A DNA stretch of 64,000 bases. Source: DASUBV01 sp036510065. GTDB lineage: Bacteria; Actinomycetota; Actinomycetes; Streptosporangiales; Streptosporangiaceae. The notes beneath the pieces were generated by a model. The model was not told the origin of the DNA and searched no databases. It saw nothing but the letters and a program-made list of their open reading frames with translations. Both the position numbers and the translations under genes were made by a program. Below, piece by piece: positions 55,557-63,754 of this stretch. Numbering within the stretch: the stretch's first letter is position 1; each line of letters begins with the position of its first letter. The stretch is taken from assembly GCA_036510065.1 (NCBI GenBank), contig DATCEO010000077.1:1-64000 (forward strand). The letters are read 5' to 3'.

Positions 55557-55790
55557 AAGCCTCTACACCATCGTGGCCAAGTGCCTCGGCGACGAGTCCG
55601 ACGCGCTCTCCCTCACCACCTGGCAGTTCACCGTGGCCACCGTCGTCACGCTCGGCGTCTCCGCCGCCCGGTGGGGCGCCGGCGCGGAGAGCCCGCCGTT
55701 CGCCGTCCCGCTGCGGTTCTGGCTGGCCGCCGCGCTGGTGGGCATTGCCGGATTCGGCGTCAGCTCAGCGCTGGAGGGTGGTCTGGAGAG
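55556..55790 (+). pseudogene. Internal remnant of an EamA-type transporter
   Basis: The plus strand reads LYTIVAKCLGDESDALSLTT, then WQFTVATVVTLGVSAARWG and VPLRFWLAAALVGIAGFGVS, resembling one part of a drug/metabolite transporter (EamA). It abuts the LuxR relic and stops matching after about 55780. Both ends of the transporter are absent. Confidence 0.55.
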
Positions 55791-55802
55791 CGCGAGTGCT
55801 TG

Positions 55803-56366
55803 TCAGCGCTTCCCGAAGCGCGGCCAGCCCCGCGTGCGGCGTTGTGCTTCCGGATGCCGTAGGCGAACCCTGCCGATATGGGTGGTCACGTCGAGCCGCA
55901 CAAGCGGGAGCCCGGGTACCGGCGGTTCCAGCCGCGAGTCAACTCCGCCTTTGTGATGGGTAATCTGCACCGCGACGCCCTGCGGAACGATGATCGTGAT
56001 GCTGCCCCAGCCGCTGTAGACGTGCAGGTCGATGACGTGGCCGTCGAACTCGGCTTCGGTGAGGTCGAGTCTCACACTGCCCAGATCGGCGCTGATATGT
56101 GTTTCCCTGGCGAGCTGCCATCGCCCAGTCAGGCGCAGCCGTCCGATACCGCCCTGGATCTCCAGGGGCTTGGTCAGCCGCCGGTCCGGGCTGGTGAGTG
56201 CGACGGGAGCAGGCAGCGACAGGACGACCGCTGCGAGTTCGGGTTCGGTCCTGGCGGCGAGCAGCCCGGCAACGCCGGTGTCAAACTGGCCCGCGTCGAT
56301 GTCGCCTGCTGCGTACAGCTCCTTGAGGAACTCAGTGGCACGGTGCTGGGCATTGTCCTCGCGCAT
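55803..56366 (-). CDS. DUF1707 and LiaF-like domain protein
   Basis: 187 residues. The N-terminal 55 residues (RATEFLKELYAAGDIDAGQFDTGVAGLLAARTEPELAAVVLSL) fit the DUF1707/SHOCT-like helical domain. The C-terminal half is all-beta (GGIGRLRLTG ... GWGSITIIVPQGVAVQ ... GRVRLRHP), like the cell-envelope stress proteins related to LiaF. No membrane helix. It may take part in envelope stress signalling. Confidence 0.72.
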   Translation of the reverse strand: MREDNAQHRATEFLKELYAAGDIDAGQFDTGVAGLLAARTEPELAAVVLSLPAPVALTSPDRRLTKPLEIQGGIGRLRLTGRWQLARETHISADLGSVRLDLTEAEFDGHVIDLHVYSGWGSITIIVPQGVAVQITHHKGGVDSRLEPPVPGLPLVRLDVTTHIGRVRLRHPEAQRRTRGWPRFGKR

Positions 56367-56375
56367 AACCTTGCC

Positions 56376-56618
56376 TCAGGGTGTCAGCGGCTCCGCCGGG
56401 CTGCTCAGGACCCAGCCTCCACCACCGGAACCGGTGCCGGCGTCGTGGCGTACCCGCCCTGGCTCACCGGCACCTGCAGGGCGAAGGCGGCCGGGGGCGA
56501 GCGCTAGCACGCCGAAGCTGGCCGCGGTCAGGAAGCCGACGAGGCGGCGGATACGCGCACCAGCCATCCGGGTGGCGGCGGCCGGGGGCGTTCCCTGACG
56601 AGATGCGCGTGTGAACAT
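56376..56618 (-). CDS. Small secreted-type protein, possibly frameshifted
   Basis: 80 codons from ATG 56618, with AGGAG upstream, ending 9 bp before the DUF1707 gene. A membrane or signal segment (RRLVGFLTAASFGVLALAP) is followed by Gly-rich sequence. If one C were removed from the CCCCC run near 56510, the signal would end ALAPAAFA and the product would continue LQVPVSQGGYATTPAPVPVV, a more natural mature peptide. Unknown function. Confidence 0.35.
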   Translation of the reverse strand: MFTRASRQGTPPAAATRMAGARIRRLVGFLTAASFGVLALAPGRLRPAGAGEPGRVRHDAGTGSGGGGWVLSSPAEPLTP

Positions 56619-56805
56619 GGCTTTCTCCTGTCTGCTCGCGACTGGCCGGGAGTTCCGGCCGTCAATGGACAGACTGCCGGGCACGGTGGGACATACGGTT
56701 CTTGACAATGCCCTGGCCGCGAGTCAGGGTGTCACCTGCCGCACCGAGGTAGCTGCTGATGAGCGGGTATTTCGGCCACCGTCCCAGCTGGGCAAAGGGG
56801 GCACC

Positions 56806-57768
56806 ATGGAACTGGCCGCCGACTTCTCCTTCCAGCCGCTGCCGGCACTGGAAAACCCGGTGCACTTTCCGTTCCCGGCGGTGGCGCACCCGCTCGGGCC
56901 GCTCGCCCCTCTGGCCGGAAAGTGGAGCGGCCGGGGGTTCAATGTCATCTGGCGGCCCAACCACACGCCCGGTCAGGACCGCTTTCTCGAGCTCAACGTG
57001 ACCAGCGAGCAGCTCGAATTCGACGCGATCAGCGGACCCATTCCCAACCGCGGCCTCCTGCAGCCCGACATCAACATGTTCGGCCTGACCTACCTGCAGC
57101 AGATCTCCGACGCCAACCTCAAAGCCGGACTGCACATCGAGCCGGGCATCTGGGTGACCATCCCGGCGACCAGTGCCCCCAAGGTGGTGCCGACCGTGGC
57201 CCGGCTGGCCTCTATCCCGCATGGCACGACCATCGTCGTCCAGGGCACCGCCAGCACGTCGGCCGCGGCACCGGTCATCCCGGACGTCAGCATCAAGCCC
57301 TTTACGATCGGCAGCCCGACCGCGACGTTCGACTTCCCGGAGCAGACCCTGAACACGGCTACTCAGTTCCGGACCTCCGGCGCCGGGCTGACGGGCGTCA
57401 CCCAGAACATGGTCAACAATCCCAATACCGTGCTCCGCTCGGCGATCGCGAGCCAGCACATTCACGCGACGACCACACTGCACGTGTCTACTGCCGACGC
57501 CCCCGTTCCCGGCGGGGGGACCGCGAATACGGCCTTTCTGAAAGGCGCCGTTCACGGCCCGAACGCCGTCTCAGCGCGGGTGACCGCCACGTTCTGGCTG
57601 GAGACGATCCAGGGCGACCCGGCCCCCCGCCAGCTGCAGTACTCGCAACTCGTCCTGCTGAACTTCAACGGCCTGAGCTGGCCGCACATCACCGTCGGCA
57701 CGCTGCATAAGAACGTGAGCACCACCCCCACGCCCCAGCAGGTCGATCCCGCTTCCCCGGCCACCTGA
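56806..57768 (+). CDS. Unknown protein with lipocalin/heme-binding-like N-terminal domain
   Basis: 320 residues from ATG 56806, with AGGGGG five bases upstream. The N-terminal region (LGPLAPLAGKWSGRGFNVIW, then RFLELNVTSEQLEFDAISGP and IPNRGLLQPDINMFGLTYLQQI) resembles a family of bacterial proteins often labelled heme-binding or FABP-like, with a predicted beta-barrel. The C-terminal half has repeated beta strands and ends in a Pro/Thr-rich tail. No signal peptide. The function cannot be stated. Confidence 0.6.
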   Translation: MELAADFSFQPLPALENPVHFPFPAVAHPLGPLAPLAGKWSGRGFNVIWRPNHTPGQDRFLELNVTSEQLEFDAISGPIPNRGLLQPDINMFGLTYLQQISDANLKAGLHIEPGIWVTIPATSAPKVVPTVARLASIPHGTTIVVQGTASTSAAAPVIPDVSIKPFTIGSPTATFDFPEQTLNTATQFRTSGAGLTGVTQNMVNNPNTVLRSAIASQHIHATTTLHVSTADAPVPGGGTANTAFLKGAVHGPNAVSARVTATFWLETIQGDPAPRQLQYSQLVLLNFNGLSWPHITVGTLHKNVSTTPTPQQVDPASPAT

Positions 57769-58080
57769 ATGACGCTCGCAGCGAATACGCGCTGACCGAG
57801 GACCCGGAGCGGTGACCATCGCCAGCGCCCGACAAGCTGGCCCAATTGCTGGTTATGGGGGTAATGACCGCTCCTTAGCGGACGAATAGGAATCGCCTTT
57901 CTAGCGCGGGACCGAGGACCGTTGAGACGCCGTGCCGGCGTCAGCGGGCTCGCCGGCCCAGGCTGCCGGCGGCGGGGGCCCTGGCGGCCGGCTGGGCGGG
58001 CCTGGCGGGCGGCCGGTTGATAGAGTGCGGAGACTAAAGCGATCGCTCGCTATAGTGAGCGCAGGAGGCGACGGATCCGC
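57769..58080. promoter_or_regulatory. Upstream region of the TetR-controlled operon
   Basis: 312 bp with no gene. Its last 45 bp hold the operator at 58037-58061, a TATAGT hexamer (58051-58056) inside that operator, and AGGAGG (58063-58068). Confidence 0.5.
58037..58061. promoter_or_regulatory. Candidate TetR operator, site 1
   Basis: AGCGATCGCTCGCT (arms AGCGA and TCGCT around TCGC) overlaps a second imperfect palindrome CGCTCGCTATAGTGAGCG (58044-58061). The first element recurs at 63739-63754 in front of the gene at the far end of the cluster. The TetR gene at 62419 is the obvious candidate binder. Confidence 0.65.
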
Positions 58081-59106
58081 ATGGCGGGACGGGAAACGGA
58101 CGCTGGCCCTCCGGACGCGGGTCTCCCCGGCCAGCTGGCGCGCTTCGTGCGCGCGCAGCTTCCGGACGCCGACTCACTCAAGATCCTCGGGCTGCAGCGC
58201 CGGGGCGGCGGCCTGTCGCGGGAGAACTGGGCCTTCGACCTGACGGTCCGGGACGGCGGCCGGGCGCAGGCCATCCCGATGATGCTGCGTCGCGACCCCG
58301 TCGCCGGCCTGCTCGCCACCGACCGCCGGGTCGAGTTCGGGGCCCTGCAGGCTCTCGCGAGCACCCCGGTCCCGGCCCCGGTCGCGTACTGGCTCGACGA
58401 GGACGGGACCTGGCTTGGCTTTCCCTCGCTCATCATGAGCCGGGAGGAAGGGCAGCCCGACTGGCTCGCCCTCAACGGCGACCGGCCGGAGAACGATCGG
58501 CTGCAGCTCGCCCGGGAACTGCTAGACCATCTCATCGGCCTGCAGGCGGTGGACTGGCGGGCTACGGTCCTGGCCAAGCTCCTCGACGACCCGGGTCCGG
58601 ACGCCGCCCTGGCGGCCGTGCGGTTCTGGCACGGCGAGCTGCTGCGGCACCAGCTCGAGCCCCTCCCGGAGATGACGGCCGTCCGGCAGTGGCTGCTGCG
58701 GCACGCGCCGCAGTCCGCGGATACTGTCATCGTGCACGGTGACTACAAGCCGGGCAACGTGCTGCTGGTCGGCAACGAGATCCGCGCGGTCCTGGACTGG
58801 GAGACGGTGCACCTGGGCAGCGCGCTGGAGGACCTCGGCTGGATCACTAATCCGGTCCGGGCCCGCGAGCATCAGATCCCGGGCCGCTGGGAGCGCGCGC
58901 AGATTGTCGAGCATTACGCCGCCGCCACCGGTCGCCGCGTGACGCAGCGGGAGCTGCTGTGGTGGAACGTGTTCTCCTGCTGGAAGCTGTCGGTCATCGT
59001 GATCAGCGGGCTGTCAGCGTTTGTCGCGGGCCAGTTCGACCGGGTGCACCTCCTGCCGACCTGGCTGTTCAAGAACATGTTCAAGCTGATCGAGAACGCC
59101 GGATGA
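58081..59106 (+). CDS. APH-fold phosphotransferase (ACAD10/11- and LvaA-like)
   Basis: 341 residues of the aminoglycoside phosphotransferase fold. The catalytic loop is VHGDYKPGNVLL with His219, Asp221 and Asn226, and the metal site is Asp239 in AVLDWE. Relatives encoded in acyl-CoA catabolic clusters phosphorylate hydroxyacyl-CoA intermediates (ACAD10/11, bacterial LvaA), not drugs. The TetR operator lies just upstream, and AGGAGG is 12 bp from the ATG. The stop overlaps the next start in ATGA. Confidence 0.85.
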   Translation: MAGRETDAGPPDAGLPGQLARFVRAQLPDADSLKILGLQRRGGGLSRENWAFDLTVRDGGRAQAIPMMLRRDPVAGLLATDRRVEFGALQALASTPVPAPVAYWLDEDGTWLGFPSLIMSREEGQPDWLALNGDRPENDRLQLARELLDHLIGLQAVDWRATVLAKLLDDPGPDAALAAVRFWHGELLRHQLEPLPEMTAVRQWLLRHAPQSADTVIVHGDYKPGNVLLVGNEIRAVLDWETVHLGSALEDLGWITNPVRAREHQIPGRWERAQIVEHYAAATGRRVTQRELLWWNVFSCWKLSVIVISGLSAFVAGQFDRVHLLPTWLFKNMFKLIENAG

Positions 59107-59546
59107 GGCCAACCGTCGCCGAGCAGATCGCCGGACTGGGCCGCATCCTGGCCGCCGAGGTCCGGCCTGAGGTCAGCTCCGAGTACGCGCAGGATGTCCT
59201 GGCCGGGGTGCTGCAGAGCCTGGAGGTGCTGGCCTCGGGCCTGGCCGCCATCGGGCCCTTTCTAGCCTGGGATAACGCGGCCATGACAGCGATCCTGCGC
59301 GAGGCGGGAGCGGGCGCGCAGCCGGGAGCGGGGCCGCCGGGCGCGGGCCGGGCGGGTTCAGAGCTGGAGCAGCTGAATCAGGCCAACGAGCAGCTGCGGG
59401 CGCAGCTCGACGGCCTGCTGGCGCAGCTCGGCGACCGCCCCGGCCAGGATCAGGCCCGGCGCGCGATCGTGGCTCATCTCGACGAGCGGGCGAGCAGGTT
59501 CCCCCTGCGGCTGGTTCCCCGCATGCCCCGGCGCCCCGACCTGTAG
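59103..59546 (+). CDS. Small helical protein, DUF6285/LvaB-like partner candidate
   Basis: 147 residues overlapping the phosphotransferase by 4 bp. The N-terminal half (VAEQIAGLGRILAAEVRPEVSSEYAQDVLAGVLQSLEVLASGL) is helical. An Ala/Gly/Pro-rich linker follows, then a coiled-coil-like stretch (ELEQLNQANEQLRAQLDGLL). Small proteins in this position accompany kinase genes of this type, as LvaB does with LvaA. Homology to DUF6285 is suspected from context and pattern only. Confidence 0.6.
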   Translation: MRPTVAEQIAGLGRILAAEVRPEVSSEYAQDVLAGVLQSLEVLASGLAAIGPFLAWDNAAMTAILREAGAGAQPGAGPPGAGRAGSELEQLNQANEQLRAQLDGLLAQLGDRPGQDQARRAIVAHLDERASRFPLRLVPRMPRRPDL

Positions 59547-59554
59547 GAGGCATC

Positions 59555-60673
59555 GTGATCACGAGCGCTGACGACACGCTGTGGCACACCACCCCGACGA
59601 CGTTTGACCACGCAGGGACCAGCGACCCCCGGTTCTTCGACCGCTACTGGTTCGGCGTCTACGACCCCGATGGTGGCGCCGCCGTGCAGATAACGCTGGG
59701 CGCCTACCGCAACATGGACGTGATGGACGCCGGAGTGGCCGTCGTCCGGGACGGCGCCCAGCACAACCTGCGAGCGTCGCGGGCCCTGGGCCCGGAGATC
59801 GAGACAAGGTGCGGACCAGTGCGGATCGAGGTCACCGAGTCGCTCCGGGAGTTCCGGCTTCTGGTGGACGGCAGCACCCAGCCGATCGGCGCGGATCTCC
59901 GGTGGCAGGCCGCCACGCCGCCCGAGGAGGAGGAGCCGCATTTCGAGCGGTCGCGCAGGCGGGTCGTGCAGGACTACCTGCGGTTCAACCAGATCGGGGT
60001 GGTCGAGGGCTGGGTGCAGGTGGCCGGTGAGCGCATCCCGGCCCGGGACTGGTGGGGGTGCCGGGACCACTCCTGGGGCGTGCGACCGGGCATCGGGGTT
60101 CCCGAGCCCGCCACCGGGCCGGCCCGGCCGCTGTCGGCGCGCGGCTTCGCGATGGCGTTCCTGTTCTTCTCGACCCGGAACCTGTCCGGCCACGTGCACC
60201 TGCAGCAGCGCAGCGGCGACGCGCCGTATGTCACCGGGGTGGTGCGCGAGCGCGACGGCTCGGGCGCGCACCGGGTGGAGTCGGTGACGCTCGACGCGGA
60301 CCTGCACCCGGGGACCCGCCGGTTCCGCGCGTGCACGATCACGGCGCGGCTGCCCGACGGCGAGCCGCTGGAACTGAGAGCCGAGGCCCTCGGGTCGTCC
60401 TTCGCCATGCAGGGACTGGGATACAGCCACGGCTTCACCGACGGGCGGGGGCTGGGTGCCTGGCGAGGGGACTCTCATGTCGAGGCGGACACCTGGGATG
60501 TCTCCCACCCGGCGACCATCCGGTTCGAGGACGGCCGCGCCAAGGATCACTGGCACCGGATCCAGCCAGTCCGGGTGACCGCCGGCGGCCGCGGGCGGCC
60601 CGCTGACGACGGGACGGGCAGTCTCACCCTGGTGCTCAGCGGCCACCTCCCCGAGTTCGGACTGCCGCTATGA
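59555..60673 (+). CDS. DUF7064/DUF7065-like protein
   Basis: 372 residues, start GTG 59555 with AGGAGG upstream. Beta-rich, two lipocalin-like halves expected. Conserved-looking blocks: FFDRYWFGVYDP, FNQIGVVEGWVQVAG, the central RDWWGCRDHSWGVRPG and SYFAMQGLGYSHG-like region near residues 285-297. Similar proteins occur beside phosphotransferases and CoA-transferases in actinobacterial lipid and steroid clusters and are distantly reminiscent of AttH/CrtC-type hydratases. No reaction is established. It overlaps the CoA-transferase start by 4 bp. Confidence 0.62.
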   Translation: MITSADDTLWHTTPTTFDHAGTSDPRFFDRYWFGVYDPDGGAAVQITLGAYRNMDVMDAGVAVVRDGAQHNLRASRALGPEIETRCGPVRIEVTESLREFRLLVDGSTQPIGADLRWQAATPPEEEEPHFERSRRRVVQDYLRFNQIGVVEGWVQVAGERIPARDWWGCRDHSWGVRPGIGVPEPATGPARPLSARGFAMAFLFFSTRNLSGHVHLQQRSGDAPYVTGVVRERDGSGAHRVESVTLDADLHPGTRRFRACTITARLPDGEPLELRAEALGSSFAMQGLGYSHGFTDGRGLGAWRGDSHVEADTWDVSHPATIRFEDGRAKDHWHRIQPVRVTAGGRGRPADDGTGSLTLVLSGHLPEFGLPL

Positions 60674-61342
60674 CGGCGGGCGGCGGTCTGGACGGAGCGC
60701 CGGCGGACAGCCTGGACCCGCCGCCGCTCGAGGGCATCAAGGTGCTCGAGCTGGCCCAGATGGTGGCCGGGCCCGCGGCCGGCCTGCTGCTGGCCGACTA
60801 CGGCGCGGAGGTGATCAAGATCGAGCCGCCGGAGGGCGACGGATGCCGGCAGCTGCGGTCAGCCGAGGCGGCGGCCCTGCCGGACTCGCCGGTCTTCGTC
60901 GCCTACAACCGCAACAAGACGGTCACGCGGCTCGACCTGCGGGCGCCGACGGCCCGCGATCAGGTGCTGGCGCTGGCCGACGAGGCGGATGTCCTGATCG
61001 AGTCGTCCCGCCCCGGAGCCATGGAGCGTCTCGGGCTCGGTCCGGAGGTCGTCCTGGCCCGCAATCCGCGGATCATCTACGCGTCGGTGTCCGGCTTCGG
61101 CTGGGGACCGGCGGGCCGGTCGATGGGCGGCGTCGACATCATCGTGCAGGCCGAGAGCGGCACGGGCCCGTGACTATGCGGCCGTGGCGGAGGCTCCCCT
61201 GGCCCGGGAGACCGGGATGCTGCTCAGCGAGGGCGAGCTGCACGGCGTCGGCAGCCCGGTCCGGCTCGGCCGCACCGAGCCGCCGGCGGCCTGGCCGCGG
61301 GCCGAGGTGACCGCCCAGCGCGCGACGTTCTCCTCCGCATGA
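60670..61342 (+). pseudogene. CaiB/BaiF CoA-transferase with internal deletion
   Basis: The first 165 codons (PLEGIKVLELAQMVAGPAAG, then LLLADYGAEVIKIEPPEGDG and YASVSGFGWG) are a good family III CoA-transferase N-terminus. They end at TGA 61171-61173 just after GVDIIVQAESGTG. In another frame the C-terminal end follows directly (GMLLSEGELHGVGSPVRLG onward to 61342). Intact enzymes have about 380-400 residues, so about 170 codons, including the region of the catalytic Asp, are absent. The final TGA overlaps the next ATG, as expected for the original gene end. Confidence 0.72.
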
Positions 61343-62389
61343 GCGCCGCCCGCGGCCAGGCGGCCGGTGGCTCGGCCGAGATAGCCGCCCTGGCCACCGT
61401 CTCCCGCCCGCTGCGACGGACAGCCGCCGGCCCGGTGTCGGGCCAGGCCATCGAGTCCTGGTGCGCGGCCCTCGGCGAGACCAATCCCGTCTACCGCGAC
61501 GCGGCGGCGGCCATCGCGTGCGGGCTGCCGGGCTTGATCGCACCGCCGGTGCTGCTGCAGACCTGGATGATTCCCGACGACCCGGCGCAGACTCTGCACG
61601 CCCAGGTGCGCGCGGCCGCGTCGGCCCGCGGGTTCGGGGCCGTGGTGGCCACCAACTACGAGGAGGAGTTCCTCGGTCTGGTCCGCCCCGGCGACTGGCT
61701 GGCGGACCGCTCGTGGGTGGAGTCGGTCTCAGCGGAGAAGGCCACGTCGCTCGGCGCCGGGCACTTCGTCACGATCGCCGTCGACTACCTGCGCGACGAG
61801 GCGGTAGTGGGCCGGCTCCGGGCCCGCACGCTCTACTTTCGCAAGCTAGCCGCGGATGCGCCACCGGGCGTGGGGACCGCCGGCCGACCGCCTGGCCCGC
61901 GGCGAGCCGCCGCATCGCCCCCCGGTCCGGCGGAGTCGGGGGGGAGCGGAGTCGCCGGAGTCGGCGGGGGCAGACGGCACCCTGCTGCCGGGCCTCCGGG
62001 TCCGGCTGACCCGGGCCATGATCTCGGATTCGGCGACGGCCTCGCGCGACTACGAGCCGGTCCATCACCAGGCCGCCGTCGCCCGGGACCAGGGCCTGGA
62101 CGACATCATCTGCAGCATCGTGACCAGCGCCGGGCTGATTACCCGGTACGTGTCCGGCTGGGCCGGCCCGGCCATGCTGCTGCGGGCGCTCAGCCTGCGG
62201 CTGCTGAGGCCCGCCTACCCCGGCGACACCCTCACGTTCTCCGGCCGCGCCAGTAGGCTTCGTCGAGGCGGCGACTCCGGCTGCGAGCGGCTGGCGCTCC
62301 GGGCCGACCACGGTCGCGGGCCGCACGTCGCCGCCACGGTCACCGTGACCGGCCCGCGCGCCCGTCAGTCAGACCTGGCCGGCACGTAA
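61339..62389 (+). CDS. FAS1-like/MaoC two-domain dehydratase, frameshifted at a G7 run
   Basis: Hot-dog enoyl-CoA hydratase/dehydratase candidate. The first domain (61339 to about 61860: AIESWCAALGETNPVYRD, LIAPPVLLQTWM, TNYEEEFLGLVRPGD, TLYFRK) and the second (GTLLPGLRVRLTRAMISDSA, then YEPVHHQ and RLLRPAYPGDTLTFSGRAS, to 62389) lie in different frames. One extra G in the run at 61938-61944 would fuse them through a Pro/Ala linker into about 350 residues, the usual two-domain length. As the sequence stands, frames run 61339-62256 and 61856-62389. Confidence 0.72.
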
Positions 62390-62418
62390 CTGCCCGGCCT
62401 GAAGGCGGAGGAGCTGAG

Positions 62419-63090
62419 ATGTCGGACGGCGGCGGACCGGCGGCCACGCCCAGTCCTGCCGCCACTGGCCGGCTGGCCGGCCAGTGGCGGCAGTACCCGG
62501 CGGACGACAGGCTCGCCCCGGTTCTCGACGCGGCCCTCAGCCTGTTCATCAGGTACGGCTACCACGGCACTACCGTGCGGATGATCGCGTCGGAGGCCGG
62601 CATGACGGTGCCCGGGCTGTACTACCACTACCGGACCAAGCAAGACATGCTGGTTGACCTGCTGCGCCGGTCAAATGAGGACATCATGCAGCGCTCCTGG
62701 GCGGCCCTGGCCGAGGCCGGACAGGACCCGCGGCGCAGGTTCGTGGCCCTGATCGAGAACATCGTCTTGTACATGACCCACCGGAAGCGGCTCGGCCTGG
62801 TGGCGCACGAGCTGCGGAGCCTGGAGGAGCCATTCCGGTCGCAGCACGTCCGGCTCCGGGACCAGCTGGAGGCCATGGTGCTGGCCGAGGTGGAGCGGGC
62901 CTGCGAGGCCGACGAGTTCGCGTCAGATTCCCCGCACGACTCGACCCGGGCCGTGCTCGTGCTCTGCCAGGGCGTGGCGGACTGGTTCACCGATGCTGGT
63001 CCGTCGAGCCCGGAGCAGATAGCCGAGCAGTACGTCCGCTTCAGCCTGCGGCTGGTGGGGGCCGCTCCGGAAGCGGGGCGGGCGAGCTGA
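62419..63090 (+). CDS. TetR family regulator of the acyl-CoA cluster
   Basis: 223 residues, ATG 62419 with GGAGGAG upstream. HTH region LDAALSLFIRYGYHGTTVRMIASEAGMTVPGLYYHYRTKQDMLVDLLRR. The C-terminal ligand domain resembles KstR2/FadR-type regulators that respond to acyl-CoA. It lies inside the cluster, and two copies of the same dyad flank the cluster ends (58037 and 63739), so autoregulation and control of both units are likely. Confidence 0.86.
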   Translation: MSDGGGPAATPSPAATGRLAGQWRQYPADDRLAPVLDAALSLFIRYGYHGTTVRMIASEAGMTVPGLYYHYRTKQDMLVDLLRRSNEDIMQRSWAALAEAGQDPRRRFVALIENIVLYMTHRKRLGLVAHELRSLEEPFRSQHVRLRDQLEAMVLAEVERACEADEFASDSPHDSTRAVLVLCQGVADWFTDAGPSSPEQIAEQYVRFSLRLVGAAPEAGRAS

Positions 63091-63100
63091 CCGGCCGCTG

Positions 63101-63670
63101 CTATTCGTGCAGGAACGACTTCGCCACCGCGGCGAGCTCGTCCGGGCTGAACAGCTCGCTATCTTCCATCTCGTGGTGGCTCGGGTCGGCCAGCATGTAG
63201 ACGTCCTCGCCGACCAGCCGCGCGTCCGGCGTGTACTTCCAGAACATCGCCATCGGCAGGTGCTGGGCGTACTGGGTGTCGTCGGGCTTGGCGATGTCCT
63301 GGCCTTCGGCGGCTAGCACCCGGCCGGTGGTGAACCGCACGAACGTGGAGTACGACGCGATCCCTCAGTCGTTTACCCAGCACGTGTGGTCCTGGAAGGT
63401 GCAGACCACCTCGTTGACGCCGTTGTAGTAGCCCTGCACCGCGTCCCGGCCCTCGTAGGTGGTCAGATCCGGACCCCACTTGACGTGATAGACCGGCTCG
63501 TCGACGGTCATGTCCGGCTGCAGGATCAGCCCGTCCTGGCCCGAGAACTCCAGGCCGGCGTGGCGCAGGAAGTTCTCGAGGATCGCCTTCCGGTGGGGAT
63601 CCTTCTCCGCCTCGACCGCATCAGCGATGACTTGCATGCAGGCCCGAAATGCGTCTAGGTACGGGCTCAT
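63101..63670 (-). pseudogene. SnoaL-like gene interrupted by an in-frame TGA
   Basis: From ATG 63670 the product reads MSPYLDAFRACMQVIADAVE, later VYHVKWGPDLTTYEGRDAVQ and FQDHTCWVND, where TGA at 63365-63367 interrupts it. The same frame continues GIASYSTFVRFTTGRVLAAE and on to 63101 (ELAAVAKSFLHE). Together it is one NTF2-like protein of about 189 residues. A one-base substitution (for example from GGA or CGA) is enough to create the stop. It diverges from the operon and has the second operator upstream. Confidence 0.72.
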
Positions 63671-63738
63671 GAGGCACGCTCCTCAGCTCGGTTCGGCCGT
63701 CGCCATCGCAGTGTCTCACGGCCTCTCGGTCAGTTCAA

Positions 63739-63754
63739 TAGCGATCGCTCGCTA
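63739..63754. promoter_or_regulatory. Candidate TetR operator, site 2
   Basis: TAGCGATCGCTCGCTA is a perfect 6-4-6 inverted repeat about 70 bp upstream of the SnoaL-like start. It shares 15 consecutive bases (AGCGATCGCTCGCTA) with site 1. Confidence 0.65.

Noticed and set aside
55318..55956. 212-codon plus-strand ORF
   Set aside because: It is a composite of antisense LuxR remnant, EamA fragment and antisense DUF1707 sequence, so not one gene.
63365..63367. In-frame TGA as a selenocysteine codon
   Set aside because: NTF2-like proteins do not use selenocysteine, and no selenocysteine insertion hairpin was recognised after it.
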